A stretch of DNA of 36,973 bases, taken from assembly GCA_900539625.1 (NCBI GenBank), contig UQCW01000024.1, positions 1 to 36,973 on the forward strand, written 5' to 3'. Every line of letters begins with the position of its first letter. The first letter of the stretch is position 1. Below the pieces are notes generated by a model that saw only the letters and a program-made list of their open reading frames with translations, searched no databases and was not told where the DNA came from. This DNA comes from an uncultured Prevotella sp. (GTDB lineage: Bacteria; Bacteroidota; Bacteroidia; Bacteroidales; Bacteroidaceae). Below, in pieces: positions 1 to 7,695 of the stretch. Made by a program: the position numbers and the translations under genes.

Positions 1-10
1 TTCTATTATA

Positions 11-46
11 AAAAAACTCGCAAGTGATGAACTTGCGAGTTTTTTA
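11..46. terminator. Bidirectional intrinsic terminator
   Basis: A perfect 10-bp stem (ACTCGCAAGT / ACTTGCGAGT, loop GATGA) has an A-run on the left and a T-run on the right, so it can terminate transcription in either direction. purC has its own terminator at 112-160, so this one probably serves a gene beyond the left edge of the window. Confidence 0.8.
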
Positions 47-111
47 TTTAACAAGACGGGGGCTTTCGGATGGTTACCTTGCTTACTCTGGAGCTATGGG
101 GAAAACGCATA

Positions 112-160
112 TAAAAAGCCGTGCCATCTTGCAGTGTCTTACAAGATGGCACGGGGCTTT
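112..160 (-). terminator. Intrinsic terminator of purC
   Basis: On the minus strand a 13-bp stem (CCGTGCCATCTTG / CAAGATGGCACGG) with a 10-nt loop is followed by CTTTTTAT. It lies about 55 bp beyond the purC stop and ends the phoH-purC transcript. Confidence 0.85.
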
Positions 161-171
161 ATGGATGTAGG

Positions 172-207
172 AAATAGGTGGTTATTCTAATATTTGACCA
201 CCTGCTT
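172..207. repeat. Short inverted repeat with TAAGCAGGTGG-type end
   Basis: AGGTGGT and ACCACCT face each other across about 15 nt, and the right side continues to GCTTA. The right end reads TAAGCAGGTGGTCAAA on the minus strand, matching the ends of the large intergenic elements at 7248 and 24946. It is probably a decayed or minimal member of that family. It lies immediately after the purC stop. Confidence 0.5.
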
Positions 208-214
208 ACGAGAC

Positions 215-1156
215 TTATTTCGTCAAATATTCGGTCACATTCTTCTCTATACGTGCGGCCAAATCCTCATCGTTTTCGCAAACGAAGGTCTCGCCCGTGA
301 TGTGTTCGTAGAGTTCGATGTAACGATCGGAGATGCTCTTGACGATTTCGTCGGTCATTTCAGGAACCGTCTGTCCTTCTTTTCCCTGGAAACCATTGTC
401 CATCAACCATTCGCGAACAAACTCCTTGGAGAGCTGACGCTGGGCTTCGCCCTTTTCGAAACGCTCTTCATAGCCTTCTGCATAGAAATAGCGGCTGGAG
501 TCGGGCGTGTGGATTTCGTCCATCAGATAGATGGTGCCGTTGTGCTTTCCAAACTCGTATTTGGTGTCAACGAGAATCAATCCGCGCTTGGCAGCGATTT
601 CCGTGCCACGCTGGAACAAGGCCAAGGTGTATTTTTCGAGCACAGCGTATTCCTCTGGAGATACCAATCCGCGAGAGAGGATTTCCTCCTTTGAGACGTC
701 GGCATCGTGTTCACCATATTCAGCCTTTGTGGTCGGCGTGATGATGGGTTGCGGGAATTTTTCGTTTTCTCTCATTCCCTCTGGCAGTTTCACGCCACAG
801 ATTTCGCGAACACCTGATTTATATGCACGCCATGCGCTGCCGCAAAGATAGCCGCGAACAATCATTTCAAGAGGATAGCCCTCGCAGAGGACACCAACCG
901 TGACCATTGGATCGGGAGTGGCCATCTTCCAGTTGGGGCAGATGTCGGCTGTGGCATCCAAGAACTTGGCTGCAATCTGGTTCAACACCTGGCCTTTGAA
1001 AGGGATTCCCTTTGGAAGAATCACATCGAAGGCTGAAATACGGTCGGTTGCCACCATGACCAAACGGTCGCCGAGGTGATAGACGTCACGCACTTTTCCG
1101 TGGTACACGCTCTGCTGACCAGGGAAATTGAAATCTGTTTTTGTTAAAGCACTCAT
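215..1156 (-). CDS. purC: Phosphoribosylaminoimidazole-succinocarboxamide synthase (SAICAR synthetase)
   Basis: This cytosolic enzyme of de novo purine synthesis joins CAIR and aspartate, using ATP, to give SAICAR. The 313-residue protein carries family hallmarks: the KVRDVY segment near residue 21, ATDRISAFDVILP at 36-48, the IVRGYLCGSAWRAYKSG block near 99-115, and LVDTKYEFGKHNG with LMDEIHTPDSSRYF at about 195-224. It is the long form (about 300 residues) rather than the 237-residue enterobacterial form. The first ATG gives a normal N-terminus (MSALTKTDFNFPG). It lies 86 bp downstream of phoH on the same strand and is probably co-transcribed. A strong terminator follows. The identification is secure. 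Confidence 0.96.
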   Translation of the reverse strand: MSALTKTDFNFPGQQSVYHGKVRDVYHLGDRLVMVATDRISAFDVILPKGIPFKGQVLNQIAAKFLDATADICPNWKMATPDPMVTVGVLCEGYPLEMIVRGYLCGSAWRAYKSGVREICGVKLPEGMRENEKFPQPIITPTTKAEYGEHDADVSKEEILSRGLVSPEEYAVLEKYTLALFQRGTEIAAKRGLILVDTKYEFGKHNGTIYLMDEIHTPDSSRYFYAEGYEERFEKGEAQRQLSKEFVREWLMDNGFQGKEGQTVPEMTDEIVKSISDRYIELYEHITGETFVCENDEDLAARIEKNVTEYLTK

Positions 1157-1242
1157 TGTATTACGTTATTGTTGGGTTGTTCTTTTTGGTGTGTCTCCGT
1201 CGCAGACACGGGGTAATGCCTGTTGTCTGCCACTTCCTCAAA

Positions 1243-2268
1243 TTAGTCTTCTCGGGAGGTTTCCTCCGTCACGCCTTCCTCCGGCTTCGCTGTCGCCTCG
1301 CTTTTCTGCTCTGAGAAACGGGCTTCCTTACGCAACGCACTGTCACGGTCATAGGCCTCCACAATGCGCGTCACGAGTTTATGGCGCACGATGTCGCGCT
1401 TGTTCATTTCGATGAAAGCAATGCCAGATACGCCCGAGAGGATGCGCACGGCCTCGATGAGTCCAGATTTCTGCGAAGGCGGCAAATCGATTTGCGTCCG
1501 GTCGCCCGTCACAATCATCTTGGTGTTCCAGCCCATGCGCGTGAGAAACATCTTGATTTGCGCAGAGGTGGTGTTCTGTGCTTCATCGAGAATAACAACG
1601 GCATCATTCAGCGTGCGTCCGCGCATAAAAGCCAAGGGGGCTATCTGAATGACATTGGTGTCTAAATATTCCTGCAATTTTGCGGCGGGAATCATCTCCT
1701 GGAGCGCATCGTAGAGCGGCTGAAGATAGGGATCGATTTTGTCTTTCATGTCGCCCGGCAGGAAGCCCAATTTCTCGCCGGCCTCCACTGCGGGGCGGCT
1801 TAAAATGATTTTCTTCACTTCCTTGTTTTTCAGGGCGCGAACAGCCAGCGCGATGGCCGTGTATGTTTTTCCCGATCCGGCCGGACCGATGGCAAAGAGC
1901 ATATCGTTTTCATTGTAGGCCGTCACCAAGCGGCGCTGATTTTCGCTTCGCGCCGTAATGGGCTTGCCGCTGGTGCTGTAAACAATAACATCGCCCGACG
2001 CTTCATCATTGACATGATGGCGCTTGACGATGTTGACGACGTCTTCTTCCGAGAGAAGATTATATTTTGCACAATGTTTTTGCAGCGTATTGAATGTCTC
2101 CTCAAAAGATGCCATATCCTCCTCACCTCCCATAGCCTTGATGACGTTGTCGCGGCCGATGATGCGCATTTTGGGATAGAGGGCTCTCAGCAGGCGCAAG
2201 TTGGCATTATTGACGCCGAAAAAGACGGCGGGATCCGCTTCTTCAAGGAGATAATGTTTTTCTATCAT
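1243..2268 (-). CDS. phoH: PhoH family P-loop ATPase
   Basis: This is a 341-residue cytosolic ATPase of the PhoH/YbeZ family, linked in other bacteria to RNA metabolism and stress. An N-terminal region (1-100) precedes the PhoH core. Walker A is GPAGSGKT at 128-135, followed by SRPAVEAGEKLGFLPGD at about 157-173. Walker B is VVILDEAQN at 224-232, and TGDRTQIDLP at about 254-263 acts as the sensor segment. The C-terminal 30 residues are charged and probably disordered. Length is normal. A -7 box at 2392-2399 predicts a leader of about 120 nt. It is divergent from the DUF5715 gene and followed by purC. The exact substrate is not known from sequence. Confidence 0.93.
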   Translation of the reverse strand: MIEKHYLLEEADPAVFFGVNNANLRLLRALYPKMRIIGRDNVIKAMGGEEDMASFEETFNTLQKHCAKYNLLSEEDVVNIVKRHHVNDEASGDVIVYSTSGKPITARSENQRRLVTAYNENDMLFAIGPAGSGKTYTAIALAVRALKNKEVKKIILSRPAVEAGEKLGFLPGDMKDKIDPYLQPLYDALQEMIPAAKLQEYLDTNVIQIAPLAFMRGRTLNDAVVILDEAQNTTSAQIKMFLTRMGWNTKMIVTGDRTQIDLPPSQKSGLIEAVRILSGVSGIAFIEMNKRDIVRHKLVTRIVEAYDRDSALRKEARFSEQKSEATAKPEEGVTEETSRED

Positions 2269-2391
2269 ACGGGTATCTATGGTCTTTTTTCTGTAAGGAG
2301 TTGGATGAACAGGGCGAAACGGTTGAATCGGCTTTTATCGGCGATTTCCAAGCGCCCACAAATTCTGGCTTATTCTCTTATTAGACGCCTG

Positions 2392-2399
2392 CAAAATTA
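2392..2399 (-). promoter_or_regulatory. Bacteroidota -7 box for phoH-purC
   Basis: TAATTTTG on the minus strand matches TAnnTTTG. A TTGT lies about 19 nt upstream at the -33 position. It sits back to back with the plus-strand box at 2432-2439, so the two promoter regions overlap. Confidence 0.6.
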
Positions 2400-2404
2400 C
2401 ACTT

Positions 2405-2439
2405 TTTGTAGGAGAAAACAAGCGATTTTTGTACTTTTG
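2405..2439 (+). promoter_or_regulatory. Promoter of the DUF5715 gene
   Basis: TACTTTTG at 2432-2439 matches the -7 consensus and lies about 25 nt before the start codon. A TTTG at 2405-2408 could be the -33 element, but the 23-nt spacing is slightly long. Confidence 0.6.
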
Positions 2440-2463
2440 TATGCGATTTCTAAAATTTTACTT

Positions 2464-3267
2464 ATGAACAACGGATACCATCTCACGAGGTTATACATAA
2501 AAGGCGCCGTTGCCTGCTGCTTGCTGATTTTGCTTGCCGTGCGCTGTGGCGGTTGCTCCGACAATGCTTGTTTTCTAACAAAGGGAAGATTGCCAGCAAC
2601 AGACGACACCATCATCATCCACAGCCGCCACGTTGACCGCCTGCTCTCCATGCCACGCAAACCGCTCGTACTGAAGCATGCCGACGGCACACCGGTGAAG
2701 AATAAGATTCGGGGCGTTGGCAACTACAAGGACTGTTTCCCCGACATGAACGACGTGCAACTGGCAACGGCACAACGGCTGGGAATCTCGCAGATTGCTG
2801 ACAGGGAAGAGGCGCAGCGACGCAAGAAAGACCTCGTGTACATCAACGACAACGCGTTTTACAGGGTGCAGCATCTCTCCCACTCCATCCCTTATCTTGT
2901 TCCCCGCGCCCAGCGTCTGCTCAATGAGATTTCGCGTTGCTTCATCGACTCATTGCAAAGGAAGGGCTATCCGTTTCACAAAATCATTGTCAGTTCGGTG
3001 CTCCGCACGGACAAGGACGTAACGAAACTGCGCCGCGTCAATAGTAACGCGTCGGAAAACAGCTGCCACCGCTTCGGCACAACGTTCGATATCTGCTACA
3101 ACTGCTTTTATCGCGTTGCAGACGAAAACGACAAGGGCGAACGAAGGATATACGACGGACGCCTGAAGGACATTCTCTCTGAGGTGTTGCGCGACCAACG
3201 CATGATGGGCACATGCTACGTTCGCTATGAATCGCGACAAGCCTGCTTTCACATCACTGCGCGGTGA
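2464..3267 (+). CDS. DUF5715 family protein, M15-peptidase-like, exported
   Basis: This 267-residue protein has an N-terminal hydrophobic segment (about 13-27) that directs export or membrane anchoring. The C-terminal part contains SSVLRT (177-182) and LRRVNSNAS (189-197), followed by S-x-H-x-x-G-T-T-F-D with Ser200, His202 and Asp209. The S-x-H-x-x-G-x-x-x-D pattern is the metal-ligand motif of M15 D-Ala-D-Ala peptidases such as VanY, and His263 near the C-terminus could be the further ligand. A peptidoglycan-related role is therefore inferred, not shown. I used ATG 2464 because it follows the promoter and starts the signal segment. The open frame extends upstream to 2014, but that part overlaps phoH. 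The Cys-rich stretch at 28-36 is not a clean lipobox. Confidence 0.75.
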   Translation: MNNGYHLTRLYIKGAVACCLLILLAVRCGGCSDNACFLTKGRLPATDDTIIIHSRHVDRLLSMPRKPLVLKHADGTPVKNKIRGVGNYKDCFPDMNDVQLATAQRLGISQIADREEAQRRKKDLVYINDNAFYRVQHLSHSIPYLVPRAQRLLNEISRCFIDSLQRKGYPFHKIIVSSVLRTDKDVTKLRRVNSNASENSCHRFGTTFDICYNCFYRVADENDKGERRIYDGRLKDILSEVLRDQRMMGTCYVRYESRQACFHITAR

Positions 3268-3372
3268 GGCAACAAAAAGCGAGGTTGAAGGGAATCAGAT
3301 TTTCTGCCCAAAGCATTCTTTTTTATAAGCGCCCTTGATTGGCGCAAATTTAGGCTTTGCCACATGACACAA

Positions 3373-3413
3373 AAAACCGTTGGAACTCAAAAGACAGTTC
3401 CAACGGTTTTTCT
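3373..3413. terminator. Bidirectional terminator between convergent genes
   Basis: A perfect 15-bp stem (AAAACCGTTGGAACT / AGTTCCAACGGTTTT) with an 8-nt loop and flanking A and T runs lies between the DUF5715 gene (plus) and the penicillin-binding protein gene (minus). It can serve both. Confidence 0.9.
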
Positions 3414-3436
3414 ATGTATGGATTGATATTTACACA

Positions 3437-6004
3437 TCACTCAAAATATTCTTCCTGGCGATGGTTGGACCTTCCAGCGTCCATGCCCTGACTGCCATGC
3501 GACGTCTCTGTGGCTTCACCTTCGCGGCGCTTATGTGTTGCCCCTTCACCCTGTCTGGCCTCGCCAGCATCACCAGCCTCGATATCTTCACCGCCATGAT
3601 GGAGAGAATCGGTGCTGAGGGAGTCGTTTCTGACAGGAGCCTGATAATAGGTTCGCTGATAGGTTGAAGGGTCAATATCTGCCGGAGCAGGGGGATATTT
3701 CTTCAAATAGATGGGGGCCAAAGCAGGGTCTTTGAGCACCTTATTCATGAAGAGGCCGAAAATCGGCAGAGCCGTGCGGCTACCCTGCCCCAAGCGTCCG
3801 GAACGGAAATGGATACTACGGTATTCACCGCCCACCCAGGCGCCACCCACCAAAGCGGGCGTGACACCAACAAACCAAGCATCGGAATGGTTGTTGGACG
3901 TTCCGGTCTTTCCGCCGAAATCAATTTTACCATTGAAGGAGCCCATATACATCGAACTACCAAGGGCCTGCGAAGTGCCGCCACCATCTCTGACACCAGC
4001 CTCCAGGAGTTTCTGCATATAGAACGCAGCACGGGCATCAAGGGCCTGTATTGTCTGTGGTTGGGCTTCATAAACAACCGTGCCGTTGCGGTCAACAATC
4101 TTTGTTACCAAAACGGGATCGACATGCACACCGTTGTTGGCCACCGTGGCATAGGCGTTGACGAGTTCGAACAAGTTGACATCACTCGAACCGAGCGGCA
4201 GAGAAGGCGTTGCGTCGAGCTTCGACTGGATGCCCATTTCGTGGGCGGTTTCCACCACATTCGGTATGCCCACCTCCTGGCCAAGTTTCACGGCGATGGT
4301 ATTCACACTCTGTGCAAAGGCAGAGCGCAGAGGCAGGTTGGCATTAGAGAATGTGCCGTTGGCGTTATGGGGCTGCCAAACGGTGGTGGTGTCTTTCCTC
4401 TTATCATAAACCTCCATGCGGATGTAGGTGTCTTTCAGACGCGCATCGCTTGGCGTCCAGCCCTGCTTCATCGCTGTGGCATAAACGAAGAGTTTGAAAG
4501 TTGAACCAGGCTGGCGCATGGCCTTCACCTTGTCGTATTTCCACGCCTTGAAGTCAATGTCACCGACATAAGCACGAACGGCACCTGTTGCGGGTTCCAT
4601 AACAACAAAACCAGTGTGCATAAACTTCACCATATAGCGGATGGAGTCCATTGTGCTCATTTCCTCCGTGTGGCCGCCGTTATAGTCAAAGAGTTTGACG
4701 CTATGGGGCTTGTTGAGGTAATAATTGACAGAATCAGGATTTTCCGGGAAACGCGCCTTTAGGATTTGATAGGCTTCCGTGGTGCTGGCAATTCGCTCGA
4801 TGAAACCAGGAATCAGATTTCCCTTCTCATCGCGCCACGGATCGCCGATACCGCGCCAATGGTTGTCGAAACTCTGCTGCACTTTCTTCATCTGCTCATT
4901 GACAGCTTCCTCAGCATAGCGCTGCATGCGGCTGTCGAGCGTGGTGTAGATTTTCAGACCATCGGTATAAGGGTCGAGCTGTGGACAGTTTTCCTTGATA
5001 TATTCAGCAACCGCCTGGCGGAAATAGAGGGCTTTGCCGTCGTAAGCACTCTCAACACTGAAATTCAGTTCCAAAGGCGTTTTCAGAAGCGAATCGAGCT
5101 GAGCCTTTGTCTTGATGGCAGCGTGGCCGAAATGTTTCTCCATTTCTCTACGATGCTCATAGATATTGCGGAGCACGAGATTGCGTCGTTCGAGACTACG
5201 CTTGGGATTGATGCGCGGATTATAGGTTGACGTGGCTTTAAGCAGGCCGACCAGCACTGCCGATTCCTCAATTTTGAGTTCCGAAGGAGCTTTGTTGAAA
5301 TAGGTCTTAGCAGCCGTTTTGATGCCAAAAGCGTTCGACCCGAAATCAACGGTGTTGGCATACATCATCAAGATGCTGTCTTTCTCGTTGAGCATCTCAA
5401 GCTGCACGGCAATGGCCATTTCCTTCGTCTTCATAATCACGATGCCAACGCCGGGAATCTTGCCGACGAGGCCCGTGCCGTATTGTGAATTGGAACGGAT
5501 GCGGAACATATTTTTCACCAACTGCTGCGTGATGGTCGAGGCACCACGTGCATGTCCCTGTGTGGCGTCTTTGGCTGCCGCAACAAGTCCCTTAAAGTCG
5601 ATGCCGTTGTGGGAGAAGAAGCGCTCGTCTTCTGTCGACACCAAGGCCTGGAAGAAGTTGTTGTTGATGGAATCGTAGACAACCGACTGGCGGTTTTCGT
5701 CGAAGAACTTGCCCATGACTTTTCCGTCGGCCGTGTAAATGATGGAGGCCTCTGGATTTTCAGGGTGCATGATGTCGTGGGCCGTCGGCGACTTGCCGAA
5801 GAGCCATAGGAAATTAAACATGACGGCGTTGACATAAAGGAATGCCAGCACAATCATGCTGAGGAAAAACACGATGAGTTTGTACCACCATTTTTTCTCT
5901 CGGTAAAGACTTTTATACCATCGCCATACTGCAACTATACTCTTTCTGATGAAACGGAACGCTGAGGCTACGCAATGCAGCAAGCCGCCGAAGATTTTGC
6001 TCAT
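3437..6004 (-). CDS. Class A penicillin-binding protein (bifunctional transglycosylase/transpeptidase)
   Basis: This PBP1A-type inner-membrane enzyme polymerises and cross-links peptidoglycan. From the ATG at 6004 it has 855 residues. One transmembrane helix is at about 41-66. A GT51 domain carries the catalytic EDERFF motif (Glu125), GASTITQQL (154-162) and KTKEMAIAVQLE. The transpeptidase domain has S-T-F-K with nucleophile Ser501, SVN at 566-568 and KTG at 699-701. The last 60 or so residues form a charged, low-complexity tail. The frame is open to an ATG at 6097, adding 31 residues of atypical sequence. I preferred 6004 because it opens a normal cytoplasmic tail before the membrane helix. 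A -7 box at 6221-6228 predicts a leader of about 210 nt containing an inverted-repeat element. Confidence 0.94.
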   Translation of the reverse strand: MSKIFGGLLHCVASAFRFIRKSIVAVWRWYKSLYREKKWWYKLIVFFLSMIVLAFLYVNAVMFNFLWLFGKSPTAHDIMHPENPEASIIYTADGKVMGKFFDENRQSVVYDSINNNFFQALVSTEDERFFSHNGIDFKGLVAAAKDATQGHARGASTITQQLVKNMFRIRSNSQYGTGLVGKIPGVGIVIMKTKEMAIAVQLEMLNEKDSILMMYANTVDFGSNAFGIKTAAKTYFNKAPSELKIEESAVLVGLLKATSTYNPRINPKRSLERRNLVLRNIYEHRREMEKHFGHAAIKTKAQLDSLLKTPLELNFSVESAYDGKALYFRQAVAEYIKENCPQLDPYTDGLKIYTTLDSRMQRYAEEAVNEQMKKVQQSFDNHWRGIGDPWRDEKGNLIPGFIERIASTTEAYQILKARFPENPDSVNYYLNKPHSVKLFDYNGGHTEEMSTMDSIRYMVKFMHTGFVVMEPATGAVRAYVGDIDFKAWKYDKVKAMRQPGSTFKLFVYATAMKQGWTPSDARLKDTYIRMEVYDKRKDTTTVWQPHNANGTFSNANLPLRSAFAQSVNTIAVKLGQEVGIPNVVETAHEMGIQSKLDATPSLPLGSSDVNLFELVNAYATVANNGVHVDPVLVTKIVDRNGTVVYEAQPQTIQALDARAAFYMQKLLEAGVRDGGGTSQALGSSMYMGSFNGKIDFGGKTGTSNNHSDAWFVGVTPALVGGAWVGGEYRSIHFRSGRLGQGSRTALPIFGLFMNKVLKDPALAPIYLKKYPPAPADIDPSTYQRTYYQAPVRNDSLSTDSLHHGGEDIEAGDAGEARQGEGATHKRREGEATETSHGSQGMDAGRSNHRQEEYFE

Positions 6005-6104
6005 GATTGTAAAAGGTAGATATATGGATAATAAGGCGGAGGAAGGGGACGGACTAACGTCACGGTTCCATGAAACAACAGCGGATTGTTTCACCACCCG
6101 ATTG

Positions 6105-6187
6105 TAAGCAAGTGTTCAAAATTATTTTATAGTATCCATGCAGGGGAAACCTGTTTGATATGTGAACTAATTTTGAGCATCTACTTA
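6105..6187. repeat. Short (83 bp) terminally inverted element, internally deleted
   Basis: The ends read TAAGCAAGTGTTCAAAATTA inward from the left and TAAGTAGATGCTCAAAATTA inward from the right. The next bases at the left end (TTTTATAGTATCCATGCAGG) also occur at the far end of the element at 24921-25300. This is therefore the same family in inverted orientation, with the centre missing. It lies in the predicted leader of the penicillin-binding protein gene. Confidence 0.75.
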
Positions 6188-6220
6188 TCTTCACGTTGCC
6201 GCTGAGAGGACAACATGGTG

Positions 6221-6228
6221 CAAAAGTA
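6221..6228 (-). promoter_or_regulatory. -7 box for the penicillin-binding protein gene
   Basis: TACTTTTG on the minus strand lies just after the miaA1 stop and matches TAnnTTTG. I saw no clear -33 TTTG. If it is used, transcripts would carry the 6105-6187 repeat in the 5' leader. Confidence 0.45.
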
Positions 6229-6234
6229 ATCAAT

Positions 6235-7143
6235 TCAGCACGGGTAATCCGTCTGATTTTGTATAAAATTTCTTATTTCGGCTTCATTGTCGGGATGAAA
6301 CCAATGGATTTCAGGGTCTTTATTAAACCAGGTCATCTGTTTTTTGGCATAGACACGGGTGTTCTTGCGCATGCGGTCTAACGCGAAATCAAGTTCCCAG
6401 TCTCCATCGAAATGTTTAAACAGTTCTTTGTAGCCCACGGTGTTGAGGGAATTGCAATGGCGATAAGGCAAGACGCGGCGGGCTTCGTCAAGCAGTCCCT
6501 GCTCCACCATCAATCCCACTCTGGCATTGATGCGGGCAAAGAGGTCGTCGCGCTCGCGCCGCAAACCGATTTTCAGAATGCGGAAGGGACGCTGTTTTTT
6601 CACGCCGACACGAAAAGAAGTGTAGGTGTGGCCCGACTGGTGACAGATTTCGAGGGCATGCACCACGCGCTTCGGATTCTGAAGGTCGCAAATGGCATGA
6701 TATTCGGGATCGAGTTGCCTGAGTTCTTCGACCAAAGCGGAAAGCCCCTCCTTTTCAAAACGTTCACGCATCCACTGGCGCGTTTGTTCGTTGATGGTCG
6801 GTATGTCGTCTATGCCGTTACACACGGCATCCACATAGAGCATCGAACCGCCTGTGAGCACCAAGACATCATGCTTTGCAAATTCGCTTTCGATGACCTG
6901 CAAACAGGCTTCTTCGTAGCGGGCGGCACTGTAGTATTCTTCCAACCCCAACTGCCCCACGAAATAGTGCTTCACACGGGCCTGCTCTTCCGCTGTTGGC
7001 GCAGCGGTGCCGATGGGGAGGTCGCGATAAAGTTGACGAGAGTCGGCACTAAGGATGGGACATCCGAGCGACTCTGCGACGTCAAGACTCAAGGCCGTTT
7101 TTCCAATACCCGTCGGCCCTATAATAACAATTAGCGTTTTCAA
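6235..7143 (-). CDS. miaA1: tRNA dimethylallyltransferase, first paralogue
   Basis: MiaA transfers a dimethylallyl group from DMAPP to N6 of A37 in tRNAs that read UNN codons. From a TTG start at 7143 the protein is 302 residues, the usual family length. It shows the P-loop GPTGIGKT at about 9-16, ADSRQLYRDLPIGTA from about residue 33, KHYFVG, LTGGSMLYVDA, RRERDDLF and the C-terminal YAKKQMTWF motif. The frame continues upstream to ATG 7248. Those 35 extra residues look unlike the family, and that ATG is formed at the end of the repeat element, so I chose TTG. A second paralogue lies at 20432-21382. More than 550 bp separate this gene from the upstream pRiA4b-like gene. Confidence 0.93.
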   Translation of the reverse strand: MKTLIVIIGPTGIGKTALSLDVAESLGCPILSADSRQLYRDLPIGTAAPTAEEQARVKHYFVGQLGLEEYYSAARYEEACLQVIESEFAKHDVLVLTGGSMLYVDAVCNGIDDIPTINEQTRQWMRERFEKEGLSALVEELRQLDPEYHAICDLQNPKRVVHALEICHQSGHTYTSFRVGVKKQRPFRILKIGLRRERDDLFARINARVGLMVEQGLLDEARRVLPYRHCNSLNTVGYKELFKHFDGDWELDFALDRMRKNTRVYAKKQMTWFNKDPEIHWFHPDNEAEIRNFIQNQTDYPC

Positions 7144-7247
7144 TATTTCCTCTGTTTTAATGAAAAAGGTGGCTTCGTCTACGAAGCACCAAAAGGGAAG
7201 AGGGAGACATGCCAACACCATCATCCGCTGTTCCCATGAATGGCGCA

Positions 7248-7437
7248 TAAGTAGGTGGTCAGAATTATTTTTACATTTGAAATGTTCTATCGGGATGCAG
7301 ATACGTCACCTTGGGTGAAGGAGCAATGCGGGCATTGCGACTGAAAACAAGGTAAGTAGATGCGCCCGAGAGGACGTTTCAAATGTAAAAATAATACTCT
7401 TGGCACATATATAAAAATAATTTTGACCACCTACTTA
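7248..7437. repeat. 190-bp intergenic terminally inverted element, copy A
   Basis: The ends TAAGTAGGTGGTCA and TGACCACCTACTTA are perfect inverted repeats. Inside them lies a second perfect 19-bp inverted pair, ATTATTTTTACATTTGAAA (7264-7282) and its complement (7377-7395). A central hairpin GCAATGC-GG-GCATTGC sits at 7323-7338. There is no credible ORF. An equally long copy at 24946-25135 differs at only four positions by eye and lies in the same orientation. The outer TA at each end would fit a TA target duplication, as in IS630/mariner-type elements, but this is inference. Confidence 0.9.
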
Positions 7438-7695
7438 CCGCCTTGAAGAAAACCAGCTTGTCTTAAACTGACAGAAGCAAGGAACAACTGGTTGATGTTT
7501 CTCTGTCAACTCAAGGCAAGCTGGTCTATGAGCAAATGGTTGGATTATATTCTCTTTGTAAGTAATGGTGAAAGTGGTCAGTATTATCGAGCCGAAGGGA
7601 TGTGCTGCACGGATTCTTGTCCTGTCAAGCAAACATTTCTGATTGTCTGAGAGGAACATTTGAAGCCGATGAAGCCGACACAATTATCCCCACAA
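7438..7695. other. Intergenic stretch without a recognisable gene
   Basis: Between repeat copy A and the next gene I found only an imperfect inverted repeat, ACCAGCTTG (7452-7460) against CAAGCTGGT (7517-7525), and a TAAGTAATGGTGAAAGT sequence from 7558. The latter matches one end of the element at 21400-21584 at 16 of 17 bases. The open frames here resemble no protein I know. Confidence 0.55.

Noticed and set aside
3809..4504. Long plus-strand open frame opposite the penicillin-binding protein gene
   Set aside because: It is the antisense shadow of a well-conserved gene and resembles no family. Similar long shadows occur opposite lpxA, lpxC/fabZ, miaA2, guaA, glyA and the receptor gene.
7144..7248. 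N-terminal extension of MiaA1 from ATG 7248
   Set aside because: The extra 35 residues are unlike MiaA N-termini and the ATG arises at the repeat junction. TTG 7143 gives the normal length, though only N-terminal mapping would settle it.
7441..7560. Decayed relative of the 21583-21700 element after copy A
   Set aside because: Only a short GAAGAA-CCAGCTTG similarity is visible, which is too little to claim common origin.
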